Shown: piece after piece, positions 30,013 to 39,443 of the stretch
Layout of the letters: each line of letters begins with the position of its first letter
Position numbering within the stretch: position 1 is the first letter of the stretch
Source: Meira nashicola
Lineage: Eukaryota > Basidiomycota > Exobasidiomycetes > Exobasidiales > Brachybasidiaceae
DNA length: 64,000 nt
Assembly: GCA_001600355.1 (NCBI GenBank)
Contig: BCJU01000004.1
Span: forward strand, 310,001-374,000
Reading direction: 5' to 3'
Notes under the pieces: model-generated
Told to the model about the DNA's origin: nothing
The model's input: only the letters and a program-made list of their open reading frames with translations
Database searches by the model: none
Position numbers and translations under genes: made by a program

Positions 30013-30385
30013 GTTAGTGTCGATGACCTGCACCGAGATGTGGATTTTGGTCAAACTGTATAATGCTGTATCTCCCTTGATCGTCCTATTTATTGTTTTT
30101 TGATCATCAAATTCATATAAAAACCTTAACACGTTCCCTCTCCACACGCAAGAACACACAAAACGCCACTCCGCCTCATCGAATTCCATTAAATAATCAC
30201 TTCTTGGCCGTACGATCATACTTTTATGTTCATGATGTCACTCACGCCCCATGATTGAGTTCAAAAAGAAAGAGGTGTTATGGCGATGATTATCAATATT
30301 TCCCACATGGGAACGTGCAATGTACCTTTGTACAGCCCCGAACACAACAATTATCAAATATATCTCATTTCATGTCATAACACAA
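30013..30385. other. Intergenic region
   Basis: Leader and promoter of the orphan gene at 28747 and the 3' flank of the epimerase gene. The in-frame extension to 30219 is not considered coding. Confidence 0.45.
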
Positions 30386-31810
30386 TTAGGCAGATGAAAA
30401 GGTATATTCTGCTCTCCAATGATAAGGTCTTTGTTTTGAATAAATTTGATCCCTTTTCCATTCTGGATTATTAATTCCATCAATATAATCTTCCATTTCT
30501 AAAACCACACAACTATGATTTTCATATACTTTATCCAACGTTCCATCACCTCCATGAACGCGTTTACGTGGAAGAGAACCTTTTGTTGGAGAAGAAACTC
30601 CATCACAAGTATAAACTTGAATTGCATCTTGATCTGTCTTTATTTCAAGTTTAATTCCTGTTTCAGGTGAAGATAAAGTTAAAATTGTTGAATTTCTATC
30701 ATGTTCACTCATAACGAAACATGAATCCCATCCTTGACAACCAGTTCCACAAACTCCTTCAGTTTCATTAAATCTTTCGTTGAATGTACGTGCAGTTTGG
30801 AAATCATAAGGTGTATTTTTAACACTTGGAATTTCACCAGTTGGAATTAAGATACCGTCTGTTTTGATATATTTATCTGCTTGTGGCATATGCAATGTAT
30901 GATTGAGAATCGTATCATTTTGTCCTGCATAACCATGTAAAGCCCAATAAACATGATGGGATAACATGATAGGAGTTGATTTATCATCCGTCACATTTGC
31001 ATCCATTTGAATGTTAAATGTTCCATTATTATCCAAAGCATAAAATGCACGTGCTACAACACTTCCAGGGAAACCTTGATTACCATCTGCATCATGTAAT
31101 AAGAATGAAACTGCACTTGCATTCATATGTTCAACACTATGTGATCTACGATCATAACCAATCTTACCGCCATGCAAAGTATCGATATTGTTTTCATTTA
31201 AAGGAGTATGATAAGTTGTTCCATTAATTTCAAACGTTCCATTTTTGATTCTGTTTGCATAACGACCAACTTGTGGACCGAAATAATTATGAATTGTATC
31301 TGTACCATAATTTGTTGTATTATCAAATCCAACAACAACATCACGCCAAGTTCCATTACGATCTTTTACCCAAAGTTCTTGTAAAGATGCTCCATAAGGT
31401 AAAAAAGTTGCTCGAATACTATCATCGGGCGAACGAATGTTAATCTTGTTATAAGGATAAACGGGTTGAAGTGCATCAGGACAAGCAGAAGCATAAGATC
31501 CACTCAAGAATGCTATTTGATTACCCGGAGCAGTACCTTCAACGCAAGGAAATGATCCAACAGTACCATTATTCACAAAGCCGGAAGGTGTTGTTGTACT
31601 GTTATTGTTACCAGCATCAGGTGAAGTAGTATTTGGTGAGATTGAAGGTCCGTTTCCCATTCCAGGTAAATCAGGTGTTGATGTATTGGATGGAATTGTG
31701 CCTGTTGTTTGAGATGCACTTGCGATTGAAAGTGAAGATGGCTGTCCATTTTGTGGCAATGCTGCAACAGCAGTGCATAATAATGCAGTTAAAAGTGAAA
31801 AAGAACGCAT
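30386..31810 (-). CDS. Secreted aldose 1-epimerase (galactose mutarotase family)
   Basis: The product interconverts alpha and beta anomers of aldoses. I choose the ATG at 31810 (474 residues) because it starts a clean signal peptide (MRSFSLLTALLCTAVAALP). The open frame runs further to 32071 but with unlikely content. A Ser/Thr/Asn-rich region at about 20-85 precedes the beta-sandwich domain. Family blocks are DVVVGFDNTTNY, YFGPQVGRYANRI, LHGGKIGYDRR, the histidine block LSHHVYWALHG and the C-terminal VVLEMEDYIDGINNPEW with the likely catalytic Glu. There are many N-x-S/T sequons, fitting passage through the ER. It could act on wall or plant sugars outside the cell. Single exon. Confidence 0.9.
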   Translation of the reverse strand: MRSFSLLTALLCTAVAALPQNGQPSSLSIASASQTTGTIPSNTSTPDLPGMGNGPSISPNTTSPDAGNNNSTTTPSGFVNNGTVGSFPCVEGTAPGNQIAFLSGSYASACPDALQPVYPYNKINIRSPDDSIRATFLPYGASLQELWVKDRNGTWRDVVVGFDNTTNYGTDTIHNYFGPQVGRYANRIKNGTFEINGTTYHTPLNENNIDTLHGGKIGYDRRSHSVEHMNASAVSFLLHDADGNQGFPGSVVARAFYALDNNGTFNIQMDANVTDDKSTPIMLSHHVYWALHGYAGQNDTILNHTLHMPQADKYIKTDGILIPTGEIPSVKNTPYDFQTARTFNERFNETEGVCGTGCQGWDSCFVMSEHDRNSTILTLSSPETGIKLEIKTDQDAIQVYTCDGVSSPTKGSLPRKRVHGGDGTLDKVYENHSCVVLEMEDYIDGINNPEWKRDQIYSKQRPYHWRAEYTFSSA

Positions 31811-32718
31811 GATGGTGGAGGTATTTGATGTATTGCCAATCGTTGTTAATTGATTTGATGAACGACAATGAGAAACAAGAGGAATCCTTTCACCTAATAA
31901 GATGATCAAAGTGGAAAGCAAAACCAAAAATAAGACAAGGTGCAGAGAAAACCAACTTTTTGTCTTTCTGGTTGTAAGAATCAAGTCATATTTATACTTT
32001 CCCTTTCCTCTTCTTTGCCAATGATTATGTCCATATGGCAATTCCGGCCAATAGTGAGTTGATGTTGTCATACGTCAAAACACAAAAGTAAGCGTGGGGT
32101 AAAATGCAGGACATCGCCTGCAAAATTGTCCGGGGTACCTTTCCTTGTGAGACTAGACTATGTGATGGAGAAAAGAAGAAACGGGGAACTATTTTTTTCT
32201 CTGAATCAGGCAAATGAACAGTGTTACATGCATGCATACACACATGCGGACAAAGAACTAAAATCCCCTAATTCAAACACGCTAATGCAATTAAAACGCA
32301 AAAGAAGGAACGGCGAAGTAACCGACGAAGCTACAATTCACCGCCGGGTTTCCCTAATTTGCATGGGCCTCTTGATTCTCGTCATTGATGGATTAAGCCC
32401 TTATAATGGGCCTTATTAAGGTCTTTAATTATGAGGATACACTTCGTTCATCCACAGATATGATCAGCTTTTCCAGTCGGTCAAAAGGAAAAAAAAGGCA
32501 ACACACACGCTAGCGTTTGAAACAATACGGTAATCTCATGAACCCCGCAGAAAAAGATTCCCGAACTATACTAAAAATACGTCAAACAAAAGGACAAAGA
32601 TCACCGAATGCCACAAAAACTTCAGTAGACTCGCTTGTAATCATATATTTATTCTCTTTAACATCAATTGTGAAAATCAGGAACACATTAAGGAACAAAA
32701 AAACATGCAGGACTTCGT
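31811..32718. other. Intergenic region
   Basis: The 5' flank of the epimerase gene and the 3' flank of glutamate decarboxylase. The stretch 31811-32071 is open in the epimerase frame and encodes one hydrophobic run; I treat it as leader. No other gene is seen. Confidence 0.5.
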
Positions 32719-34431
32719 TCAACATTGTTTACCGGTATTACCTGGATGAGCCGATGTACCTGGTGGAGGACGGGTAACGTGTTTATTAAGATTGTGATGT
32801 TTGTGAGATTGTGATTTACCACCACTTTTGTGTTGAGAATGTTGAAGTTCACCGGCAAGGCTACTTTTACCATGTGTAGAAACGGCAGTTAAACGTTCGG
32901 CAGTAGTACCTTCAGTTAAAAGATCTTCAGTGATTGATAAAATATCATGAACCAATTGATCAACCATATCTTCACTCATATCTTCACGAACGACAACACG
33001 AAGGATTTCGGTATCTTCCAATCCTTTTGGAAGGTTGTAATTTGGAACAATCCATCCTTTTGCACGCAATAAGGTTTGCATGAAATGTTGTTGTTTCTTA
33101 AGGTAAGGTGCTTTCTCGTATAATTTGTCATTCCAACGGAAAGTAACGACTGGCAAACCGGCCATATATGCTTCTGCATTCATTTCATCAGAAACACCGA
33201 CTGCTTTACCGATTGCAGCTGTTGTACTTGCAGGACGATGAATATCCGATAAAACATCATACAATCCGCTCAATTCTAATGCACGACTTAAAAGACGAGC
33301 ATTCTTGAGATCTTCTTGCATGATATTCTTGTATCCTTCGAATCCTAAATTGAGGAAATTGAAATATTGTGCTAAAACAGGTGCTGCTGGACGTGAAAAG
33401 TTCAAACCGAAACTGTACTCAACCGAGCCAAGATAATGCAGTTCAAACACCAACTCTTTAGGAACAAAGTCTTGATTACGGAAGACAACCCAACCCAAAC
33501 CTGCCAAAACCATACCGTATTTGTGACCGGAAGTGTTGATTGAAACGACACGAGGAAGCTTAAAGTCCCATTGCAAATTAGGATGCGCAAAAGGTGCAAC
33601 GAAACCACCCGAAGCACCGTCGATGTGAATTGGGATATCCAATCCGGTACGCTTTTGCAAATCATCCAAAGCGTTTTGCAATTCCAAAGCGGGTTCATAA
33701 TGTCCAGTGTATGTTGAACCCAAGATGTTAAAGACACCGATTGTGTTTTCATCACACATTTCAACTGCCTTTTTGACGTCTAAGCAGTAGCGACTATCTT
33801 TGCTAACGGGAACTTCGCGTGCTTCAATATCGAAATATCTGCACAATTTTTCAATACAGACTTGACAGTTTGCACCAAATACAAGATTTGGTCCGGGTTC
33901 ATACATTGATTTGCCGGCTTCTTTACGTTTGTGTTGCCAACGTTTCTTCATTGCTAAACCACCCAACATCAATGCTTCTGAGCTACCCGTTGTAGCCACA
34001 CCAAAAGCAGCCTTGCGCTTTCCGTTTGCATCCTTCTCGACTGGAGCATGCCATAGATCGGCCAAAATGGAAACGCAACGACCATGAATTGCTAACGTAG
34101 CCGGATATTCGTCCTGATCCACTAAGTTAATGTTTGCTCTTTCGTTCAACAATCTTTTGCAATATTCTGGTACACTGACATGCACGAAACTTGCTAAATT
34201 CAAAGTTGGAGTTCCATCCAAGCTTAATTCATGATCGATGATATGATATGCTTCTTCTTCCGTGCAACCTTCTTGTGGAATTTGATATTTGGGTAATTTA
34301 TCAACACGATAACGACCACCTGAGCGATGCGTCATACGAGCTTCATTTGAACGTCCGATCAAGCCAAGATGAGGATGATCTTCAGCAGCAGAGATCAAAG
34401 AGTCTACATCAATATGTTGCGAAAGTGACAT
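32719..34431 (-). CDS. GAD1: Glutamate decarboxylase
   Basis: A PLP enzyme that converts L-glutamate to GABA and CO2, consuming a proton. It feeds the GABA shunt and acid or oxidative stress tolerance. The 570-residue ORF matches the group II decarboxylase family over its first 520 residues. Seen: TTGSSEALMLGGLAMKK near 148-163, HIDGASGGFVAPF at 269-281 with Asp271, and the PLP-lysine motif INTSGHKYG with Lys304. A unique tail follows (about 530-570), rich in His, Ser and Lys and ending NTGKQC. It is not the calmodulin-binding Trp/Lys tail of plant enzymes. Single exon. Confidence 0.96.
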   Translation of the reverse strand: MSLSQHIDVDSLISAAEDHPHLGLIGRSNEARMTHRSGGRYRVDKLPKYQIPQEGCTEEEAYHIIDHELSLDGTPTLNLASFVHVSVPEYCKRLLNERANINLVDQDEYPATLAIHGRCVSILADLWHAPVEKDANGKRKAAFGVATTGSSEALMLGGLAMKKRWQHKRKEAGKSMYEPGPNLVFGANCQVCIEKLCRYFDIEAREVPVSKDSRYCLDVKKAVEMCDENTIGVFNILGSTYTGHYEPALELQNALDDLQKRTGLDIPIHIDGASGGFVAPFAHPNLQWDFKLPRVVSINTSGHKYGMVLAGLGWVVFRNQDFVPKELVFELHYLGSVEYSFGLNFSRPAAPVLAQYFNFLNLGFEGYKNIMQEDLKNARLLSRALELSGLYDVLSDIHRPASTTAAIGKAVGVSDEMNAEAYMAGLPVVTFRWNDKLYEKAPYLKKQQHFMQTLLRAKGWIVPNYNLPKGLEDTEILRVVVREDMSEDMVDQLVHDILSITEDLLTEGTTAERLTAVSTHGKSSLAGELQHSQHKSGGKSQSHKHHNLNKHVTRPPPGTSAHPGNTGKQC

Positions 34432-35195
34432 ATTGGAAAGCTAAAAAGAGAGATAGAGAGAGAATAAATGCTAGTTACTCTTGAGTAAAGATGGTGGTTA
34501 CAAAAGATTTTTCTGATTTATAACGGCAACGATTGGCAATCTCCTCAAAGGGACTCACTTTCCGATCACAAGTTTGAGCACGTTTAGGCCACTTTGGGCA
34601 TTTTCTCTCCACCTTTGCTGCTGTACGATGCACCTGTATTGCATCCATATACCGGCGGCACAGCATTGGACCAGTATATCTGTTGCTTTGTTGAACTCAA
34701 CTCAATTCATTTTTTTATGAAGTGCACCATTCCTGTACTGATATTGTCTAACACATTCAATGATGTCTTCATCATGCAGTTTCTTCTCAAAAATGAAGCA
34801 CGGACCTTTATTCCGATTTTGTGATGTGACTGGTGAGGTGCTTTAATTAAGTGCTCCGCGCAAAAGATATATATTTTTGCTCTCCGCGAAAGCTGTGCCG
34901 AGTGATATGCATGCTTTGCTACATGCATTAACATGTAACACCCTTCACACACACACATGCACACCCTTTGTTACAATCGGAAATAAAGCATACTCCGATT
35001 TAATATAGGTAACATACGTCACATTTGTGCCGAAGGAAATGATCATGCTTGCTTTGTCTGGGATTGAATTATGATTGTTGATTATATAATGATAGATAAA
35101 CAAACGATCACAAAGATACGGATGGATGATGACGACGATGATGATAAATGAAATGAAAATCTATCTTATAATACATGTAATAATAATTTCCCCCC
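34432..35195. other. Intergenic region, no gene seen
   Basis: Promoter of GAD1 and the 3' flank of the protease gene. There is a GA-rich tract just upstream of GAD1 (34443-34465) and a GATGATGAC-type tract near 35120-35150. No coding content seen. Confidence 0.5.
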
Positions 35196-36980
35196 TCATT
35201 CATTCTTCTTGCTGCCAAATCCAGGCAGAGCAAACATGAAGAATAAACGTTCAGCTGGAATACCATCACCACGTCTGCCTTCCAAGACACCCATCTTGAC
35301 ACCACGTGTGATTCCTACAACAGCACCAGTTTGAGAATCAACGATTGGTCCACCACTGCTACCTGGAGGTGGAAAAGAAAGTGTTTGTGCTTTTTCTTGT
35401 AAAGCAGGTGGATTATGAACGTTATCTGCCATCAATTTAAAGTCTAATTGTGCTAAATCATCATATGTTCCCGTTCTTGCTTCTTTTCCACTTTCATCAC
35501 GATATTCTACCAATCTTGCACGTCCCCATCTACTCCTTCCTGCATCATCACGTTCACGTTTAACTGTATCCTTTTCACGTCCAACAGGTGGTGGTAAAGG
35601 ACCAGGCGAGATTGTTAAAGCAGATTGAAGTCCGTCCGATCCAACAATTTCTGTACTGGAAGGTTGACTGAATTCAAATGCAGGCAAAGTAGAGCCTGCA
35701 TCATCTTCCCATCCCCAAAAACTGCTCACACAAAGTTCCGCTCCAACGTTTGCAGGATAAGGACTGATGGGTAACGTCCGTACTTTGACGTTGGATGGAC
35801 GAAGGGGAACACCGAAATCCAGATTTTCCTCTACTGCGATTGCTTGTTCACCCAATTGCAATAAGACTAAATCTGAACTAGGTAAGCTGGAAAGCAATTC
35901 AGCGATTGGGAAGACATGTCCTGTTCTTGTGACTGCTAAAGCAATAGAAGAGGTATTCAATAACGATCCTTCTCCCTCCTTAGCTTCATCTTTGTTTGTC
36001 GATCGGGAAAGCGATCCTCTCAATGTATGTGCACAGGATACCACTAAAGCACCTTTTCCACCACTTTCACCTTCTCGTAAACGATCTCCACCTTCAACGG
36101 CGAATCCAGAGCAGACACTGATACGCTCTTGACCTCTTCCTGCATCAAGTCCAGTTACATAAGCGATTAAAAGTACACCATCCTCAACCTTTTCACTGAG
36201 CTCGTTATCATCACTTAATGCGCTTGTCAAACGAACCCGGCGGTCATCTTTTGGTCGATTTTCATTCGGTAATTCAACGCTTAAGGTTCTTTCGCTCTTC
36301 TCCTTGAACGATTGCAAAAGAGTAGGCAAGGAAGATGCATTTAATCCACCATTTGGAGATTGTTGTTTAGCATGATGCAATGCACGTGCAGCAGCTAAAA
36401 TCCTTTCATCTAAATCATTTCTTCCATAAATTGCATCGATTGCATGAGGATGTTCTCGGTCGACAGGTTCTTTCGTTTCGTTCACATCTACTTCAATGCG
36501 TTGTTCTGGCTTTTGCGTGGAAGTGGATTGCACTTTAGGATCTTCTGGTGGAATGAATGCGTTCTCTAAATCGTGTGTTGGAATCGCTGATCCTGCACCT
36601 CTTCTCATTGCTCCTAGAGCAGCTGCTAATCTATTGCGTGTTTGCGAATTAGCGGCTGCACCTGCTTGCCCTCTATGCGAGCCATTGATTCGATTACCCT
36701 TTAATAATTCACTTAAATCGTTTGGATTGTTCGCTCTTGCTGTACCAACCATAAAGTTTGGCAATGCATCCTTTTCTCCATTTTCTTCTTCGATTGGCTT
36801 TGGAGCAGGAGGTGGTGCAATTCCAAGCAAAGGGTCAACGGATGATTGTTTATTAACTGGTACTGCATAATTACGCCTTTGTAATAAATAACTTGTCGAA
36901 GCAACACTTGAACTGGTATGCTTTGAATTGGCCACCGACCAACTTGCCCTTTGAAGAGCTGTGGAACGATAGACATGCAT
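35196..36980 (-). CDS. Trypsin-like serine protease with mitochondrial-type leader
   Basis: A 594-residue, single-exon protein. The N terminus is rich in Arg, Ser and Ala and lacks acidic residues for about 47 residues (RSTALQRASWSV, LLQRRNYAV), like a mitochondrial presequence. About 220 mostly polar residues follow. The protease domain starts near 265. Its triad is readable: His318 in VVSCAHTL, Asp370 in SSDLVLLQLGEQ and Ser542 in PGSSGGPIVDS. The distance between Asp and Ser is long, with an insert at about 460-530. Fungi have uncharacterised trypsin-like peptidases of this kind; HtrA-type PDZ domains are absent here. The substrate is unknown, and the mitochondrial location is inferred. 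Confidence 0.85.
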   Translation of the reverse strand: MHVYRSTALQRASWSVANSKHTSSSVASTSYLLQRRNYAVPVNKQSSVDPLLGIAPPPAPKPIEEENGEKDALPNFMVGTARANNPNDLSELLKGNRINGSHRGQAGAAANSQTRNRLAAALGAMRRGAGSAIPTHDLENAFIPPEDPKVQSTSTQKPEQRIEVDVNETKEPVDREHPHAIDAIYGRNDLDERILAAARALHHAKQQSPNGGLNASSLPTLLQSFKEKSERTLSVELPNENRPKDDRRVRLTSALSDDNELSEKVEDGVLLIAYVTGLDAGRGQERISVCSGFAVEGGDRLREGESGGKGALVVSCAHTLRGSLSRSTNKDEAKEGEGSLLNTSSIALAVTRTGHVFPIAELLSSLPSSDLVLLQLGEQAIAVEENLDFGVPLRPSNVKVRTLPISPYPANVGAELCVSSFWGWEDDAGSTLPAFEFSQPSSTEIVGSDGLQSALTISPGPLPPPVGREKDTVKRERDDAGRSRWGRARLVEYRDESGKEARTGTYDDLAQLDFKLMADNVHNPPALQEKAQTLSFPPPGSSGGPIVDSQTGAVVGITRGVKMGVLEGRRGDGIPAERLFFMFALPGFGSKKNE

Positions 36981-37951
36981 TGTACAGAAAGTGTTTGTTT
37001 GGCGTCGAATCCAAAATATTGCCTTCCCTGCCTTTCTTGTTGTGGTGACTGTTGAGATTCTATGTGGAATGTTGGTTGAAATGAACGAAAGTGGTTATCG
37101 TACACGACACACCACATAGTACGGCGTTTACACAGCTATGACGCCTTCATATGGCGTGAACCTGCATTAAATAAGGTCGTATGCAACTTTATCAATCTCT
37201 AAGATCATTTTATCGTTCGGGCCCTTGTTAGGCTGACTTTGTGCAGAGCATTGCGTGTATAAGCAGTAGAGCTTAGGTATCTTTGTAAGCACAGCTGAAA
37301 TGCCTCCACCTTAATCACAAGCAAAACGCGTCCATACCGGATTTATGTGGGTTAAAAAACGCTAACACTGCGAATAAGAATGAGATACGCCTATAATCGT
37401 ATTCATATCATACAATTCTGCGTGCCAAATAATACGCTAAACAATTTCTGGATTGGAACGTTAGCATCAATTCTTGTGGAAATACTGTCATCATCATTTC
37501 TACTTTTTGTCTCAAAGATCGTGCGAACAATTCATGCTAAAGAACATTCTATTGCTTCCGTCCCCCGCAAATATGAAAATAATATTTAAAAATCTGGTGT
37601 TGGTTGGATGTCATAACGGCATGTTTTACGCATAGTCTAGGCTTAGAATGATGAACGAACTTTAATGATTTGCTGCTCTTTGATTGACAAGTTACAGATT
37701 AAGCGAAAGAATTCCGTTTACATAGATTGGTACGCATACATTGTATGTATGTACATACATACGTATGTGTTTAGCAGTGGAATTGAAACGCCCCTAAGGG
37801 TTTAGAGATTGTATGCTGTTGATGAAAATTGGTAGGTTTGAGAAATCTTTATCTAACACCATCACCATCACTCCAAGTTCTCACCAGACCCACTCCCACA
37901 ACACTACACCAAACACACTCTTTTTTCAATCTTTACACTCTTTATTTCACC
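36981..37951. other. Divergent promoter region with perfect palindrome
   Basis: A 1-kb spacer between the protease gene (-) and the repeat-containing secreted protein gene (+). It contains a 20-bp perfect palindrome (37743-37762). Otherwise only short ORFs. Confidence 0.5.
37743..37762. repeat. 20-bp perfect palindrome made of GTAT/ATAC units
   Basis: GTATGTATGTACATACATAC equals its own reverse complement. It lies about 190 bp upstream of the ATG at 37952. It may be a chance product of a tetranucleotide tract or a symmetrical binding site. Confidence 0.7.
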
Positions 37952-39133
37952 ATGAATTTCAGTCAATTCCGACTTTTGGCCCTTTTTGTGGCAATCGTTG
38001 CAGCAAGTAATGCAACAGCACAATCGGTAAACGATATTCCCGATCTCAACTCTCCTCAATCAATCAATGCAGCTTCTCAAGGAATCAGTAATGGTATCAA
38101 TGATAAAGGACAAGAATTAAATACAGCAGTGTTGAATTTAGGTCAATCAGTCAACAAATTAGGTTATGGTCCAGTACGTGAATTTGGAACAGATGCAGGA
38201 TTAGCAATCAAACAAAAAGCTCAACCATACGTAGATGCAGCGACAGCAGGATTAGCAAAAGTTCAATCGGTTGCAACCACTGCAAATGCAGATGTTAGTG
38301 GAGGAGTTTCAGCAATCGCATCTGTAATCAAGGAAGGTGAACAAACTTTTATTTCAAAAGCACAAGCTGCTTTCCCACCAGGATTAACGAATAATGCAAT
38401 GTTTGCTCAAGCAACAAACGCATTCAGTCAAGCTTTAGGTGCAACTTCAGGTTCTTCTGCAGGTTTACCAGCTCCATTACGTACAGCTGCAAAAGAGTAT
38501 GCATCAAAAATTCAAAGTCAAAAAGGATACAGTAAATTATCAACCGATGCCGGAAAGACTGATATCATTAGAGCAGTTGCTGCTCAACTAGGCGCAGCAT
38601 TCAATTTGGATACCGATAAATTAAACGTTCCAAAGAGTGCATTACCAAAACGTTCAAATTTGCCTTTGGTAGGATCGGATGGATCTGATGATCCTTTTGA
38701 AGATGCTCTAAGTTCATTCGTCGATGAAGTTAATGCAGTTTATCCATCTGACCTTACACCTCATGCACTTATACAAAAGTTGTTAAGCGCATTCCGTAGT
38801 GCGACAAAGACCTCTTTACCTTCCAAGAGAGATGATAAATTTGCAAAGTTGGATCAATTAACACAAGCATTCATGAACAAATACAAATCCCACTTTACCC
38901 CATCTGATTTCACAGACGGATCGGATTTCTTCAATACTCTTGCCAAAGAATTAGCTTCCCCTTCCGATGAAGCTTCAGTTGAAAATGATGATGAAAACCT
39001 TAAATCATCAACAACAGGAGCAAGCGCTTCCGTACCAAAGAATGCAGATGGTGGCGTAGTTGCAAGTGATGGTGTTCATACAGTTAGCATTAAACGTCGT
39101 ATGCAACATCGTCGTCGTGCAATGCTCAATTAG
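37952..39133 (+). CDS. Secreted protein with repeated unit and kexin-type sites
   Basis: From the ATG at 37952 the product has 393 residues. It starts with a signal peptide at about 1-23 (FRLLALFVAIVAASNATA). The frame also has an upstream ATG at 37829, but that adds a non-signal leader. A roughly 30-residue unit seems to occur three times, at about 133-162, 256-285 and 307-336. The pattern is F-x7-[FY]-x-P/x-x-[LF]-T then a helix. Dibasic sites KR at 233-234, KR at 292-293, KRR at 381-383 and RRR at 387-389 lie between or after the units. Kex2-type cutting would release separate peptides. Residues 40-130 are Ala/Gln/Asn-rich and helical. No family is recognised. It is cysteine-free, unlike typical effectors. 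Confidence 0.82.
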   Translation: MNFSQFRLLALFVAIVAASNATAQSVNDIPDLNSPQSINAASQGISNGINDKGQELNTAVLNLGQSVNKLGYGPVREFGTDAGLAIKQKAQPYVDAATAGLAKVQSVATTANADVSGGVSAIASVIKEGEQTFISKAQAAFPPGLTNNAMFAQATNAFSQALGATSGSSAGLPAPLRTAAKEYASKIQSQKGYSKLSTDAGKTDIIRAVAAQLGAAFNLDTDKLNVPKSALPKRSNLPLVGSDGSDDPFEDALSSFVDEVNAVYPSDLTPHALIQKLLSAFRSATKTSLPSKRDDKFAKLDQLTQAFMNKYKSHFTPSDFTDGSDFFNTLAKELASPSDEASVENDDENLKSSTTGASASVPKNADGGVVASDGVHTVSIKRRMQHRRRAMLN

Positions 39134-39443
39134 GTCTCTTTTACCTTTCTCTCTCTCCTTCATCACTGAATCTTCCCTTCCATTTGCCTTCTTTCATATA
39201 CAATATGCTTCTCTTGACGTGTAAAATTGATTCCCTTTTGCTACCCTATTTTTTCGAGTGAGAAGAAGGTCATGGTTGAGAACAGCACATTTTATTGGGC
39301 CAGTTTCATTTTCCGGCACGCGCTGCGTACAAAATCCGGGGTTGCATGCACTACCCGCCCTCCCCTCATCACACCATCACATTGTACGATTCGGTCGCAA
39401 GAAATGACGGAAATGACCGCCAATTCAAACTCATTGCTCTATC
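39134..39443. other. Intergenic region
   Basis: A 0.3-kb spacer between two same-strand genes, pyrimidine-rich at its left end. Nothing else is seen. Confidence 0.4.

Noticed and set aside
30013..30219. In-frame N-terminal extension of the orphan at 28747
   Set aside because: The Met at 30012 opens a signal-like stretch; the upstream part has no conserved or signal-like features.
31811..32071. In-frame N-terminal extension of the aldose epimerase with a hydrophobic run
   Set aside because: A cleaner signal peptide begins at the ATG at 31810, immediately followed by the mature-like region; the extension looks like leader sequence.
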